From: Paracoccaceae bacterium
GTDB taxonomy: Bacteria > Pseudomonadota > Alphaproteobacteria > Rhodobacterales > Rhodobacteraceae
Assembly: GCA_003551745.1 (NCBI GenBank)
Contig: PUNI01000116.1
Location: 1-6,707, forward strand
Length of the DNA: 6,707 nucleotides
Reading direction: 5' to 3'
Shown: positions 6,202 to 6,707 of the stretch, in pieces
Layout of the letters: each line of letters starts with the position of its first letter
How positions within the stretch are numbered: the stretch's first letter is position 1
Notes under the pieces: generated by a model
What the model saw: the letters and a program-made list of their open reading frames with translations, nothing else
What the model was told of the DNA's origin: nothing
The model's database searches: none
Made by a program: the position numbers and the translations under genes

Positions 6202-6215
6202 TTGACCTGCATCAA
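6202..6215. promoter_or_regulatory. FNR/FnrL-type binding site between ybgC and the DksA-like gene
   Basis: TTGACCTGCATCAA differs from the FNR consensus TTGAT-N4-ATCAA at one position only, and C at that place is common in FnrL-type sites of Rhodobacterales. Flanking C and G extend the symmetry (6201-6216). Its centre is 57 nt upstream of the DksA-like start. If it sat at -41.5 it would place transcription start near 6250, just before the ribosome-binding site, with CACGCT around the -10 position. It is about 83 nt from the ybgC start, so it could also act on the tol operon. No experimental support is visible. Confidence 0.65.
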
Positions 6216-6232
6216 GGCGCCGCGGCGGACAG

Positions 6233-6250
6233 CCCGCCACGCTCGGCGGG
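6233..6250. repeat. Inverted repeat abutting the ribosome-binding region of the DksA-like gene
   Basis: CCCGCC (6233-6238) and GGCGGG (6245-6250) form a perfect 6-bp stem with a 6-nt loop, ending directly before AGGATGGAGG. The left arm could instead pair with GGCGG at 6224-6228, so the two hairpins exclude each other. In sequence this GC-rich the pairing may be chance. Confidence 0.35.
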
Positions 6251-6255
6251 AGGAT

Positions 6256-6260
6256 GGAGG
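6256..6260 (+). promoter_or_regulatory. Ribosome-binding site of the DksA-like gene
   Basis: GGAGG lies 5 nt before the ATG at 6266. An earlier in-frame ATG at 6254 overlaps this site, so the later ATG is the preferred start. Confidence 0.8.
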
Positions 6261-6265
6261 TAGCT

Positions 6266-6583
6266 ATGACGACACTCGATGCCCGCAAGGCCCAGCTCGA
6301 GGCCCGCCGCGCCGAACTCGTCGCGCGCATGCGCGAGGTCGAGGCCGAGTTCGCCACCCATGTCTCGAAGGACTGGGAGGAAAGCGCCATCGAGCAGGAG
6401 GCCGACGAGGTGCTCGAGGGCATGGGCCACGCCGCCCGCGACGAGGTCGCCAAGATCGACGCCGCGCTCGGGCGCATCGCCGAGGGCGAATACGGCTTCT
6501 GCATGAAATGCGGCGCCGAGATCGGCAGCGAGCGCCTCGACGCCGTCCCCTACACCCCCTTCTGCCGCAACTGCGCCCCCTGA
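6266..6583 (+). CDS. DksA/TraR-family C4 zinc-finger protein
   Basis: This family binds the secondary channel of RNA polymerase and alters initiation, often together with ppGpp. The 105-residue protein has an N-terminal helix rich in charged residues (about 4-30), a tip region, a returning helix (about 39-73), and a zinc finger with C79-x2-C82 and C100-x2-C103 (CX2C-X17-CX2C, all four cysteines present). It is shorter than E. coli DksA (151 residues) and lacks its long N-terminal part. At the coiled-coil tip it reads DWEESA (36-41) where E. coli DksA has DPVDRA, so the second key aspartate is replaced by glutamate. It diverges from ybgC and has an FNR-type site upstream. It belongs to the small DksA-like class common in alphaproteobacteria; whether it acts like DksA is not shown by sequence, so no gene symbol is given. 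Confidence 0.9.
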   Translation: MTTLDARKAQLEARRAELVARMREVEAEFATHVSKDWEESAIEQEADEVLEGMGHAARDEVAKIDAALGRIAEGEYGFCMKCGAEIGSERLDAVPYTPFCRNCAP

Positions 6584-6707
6584 GCGCGTCCGGCGCCGTC
6601 ACTTCGTGTTGTCGGTGTTGATCAGCTGTGCGGCTTTGGCAGCGAGACGCAACTGCCTTCGCGTCTGGATTGTCAGTCAAACGCTTAGCTTGAGTGGATG
6701 TTCAGCC
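6584..6707. other. No supported gene; lower-GC segment at the right edge
   Basis: After the DksA-like stop, positions 6601-6707 hold 58 G or C in 107 by hand count (about 54 %), well below the rest of the window. A short inverted repeat AGACGC/GCGTCT (6645-6650 and 6661-6666) is present but has no T run after it. One plus-strand frame stays open to the edge. On the minus strand a frame of about 25 codons ends in TGA just right of the DksA-like gene. Neither is recognisable. Confidence 0.5.

Noticed and set aside
6254..6265. Earlier ATG for the DksA-like gene
   Set aside because: It overlaps the GGAGG ribosome-binding site of the ATG at 6266 and has only a weaker site of its own (GGGAGG at 6248-6253 directly abuts it).
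6645..6666. AGACGC/GCGTCT inverted repeat as a terminator of the DksA-like gene
   Set aside because: The stem has only 6 bp, the loop is 10 nt, and no T run follows on either strand.
6588..6707. Plus-strand frame open to the window edge, and a short minus-strand frame ending near 6599
   Set aside because: No start with a ribosome-binding site, no recognisable motif, and both too short to judge.
1..6707. CRISPR arrays, tRNA or rRNA genes, transposase genes, defence or biosynthetic systems
   Set aside because: None seen; apart from short spacers the window is filled by housekeeping envelope genes, tilS and one zinc-finger gene.

Overview
This window is a conserved chromosomal Tol-Pal cell-envelope locus from a GC-rich (roughly 70 % by eye) alphaproteobacterium. 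It most resembles the order Rhodobacterales, judging by gene order, the proline-rich TolA, the style of Pal and TolB, and a small DksA-like gene of a type common there. The genus cannot be fixed from the sequence.

Layout, in transcription order on the minus strand: ybgC (6125-5718), a 157-nt spacer with two strong inverted repeats and a weak candidate promoter, tolQ (5560-4865), tolR (4863-4387), tolA (4362-3271), tolB (3274-1943), a 120-nt spacer with a 14-bp tandem repeat, pal (1822-1292), cpoB/ybgF (1287-268), and the 5' part of tilS (238 to the left edge). Apart from the two spacers, the genes are tightly packed: tolQ/tolR are 1 nt apart, tolR/tolA 24 nt, tolA/tolB overlap by 4 nt, pal/cpoB are 4 nt apart and cpoB/tilS 29 nt. 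This points to an operon with translational coupling. On the plus strand, a small DksA/TraR-type zinc-finger gene (6266-6583) diverges from ybgC. The 140-nt region between them carries a near-perfect FNR-type site. The last 124 nt have no supported gene, and most of them are clearly lower in G+C.

How the genes work together: TolQ and TolR form the proton-driven inner-membrane motor that energises TolA. TolA reaches through the periplasm to TolB and Pal, and Pal ties the outer membrane to peptidoglycan. CpoB links this machine to peptidoglycan synthesis at the division site. YbgC is the operon's usual cytoplasmic acyl-CoA thioesterase. TilS, which makes lysidine in tRNA-Ile(CAU), is a housekeeping gene that commonly follows cpoB in this group.

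I see no evidence of an undescribed system. The points worth a second look are regulatory (FNR-type box, spacer hairpins, tandem repeat), domain-level (Pro/Glu TolA rod, cysteine pair in Pal, altered DksA tip, Tat-like TolB signal) and the composition break at the right edge.
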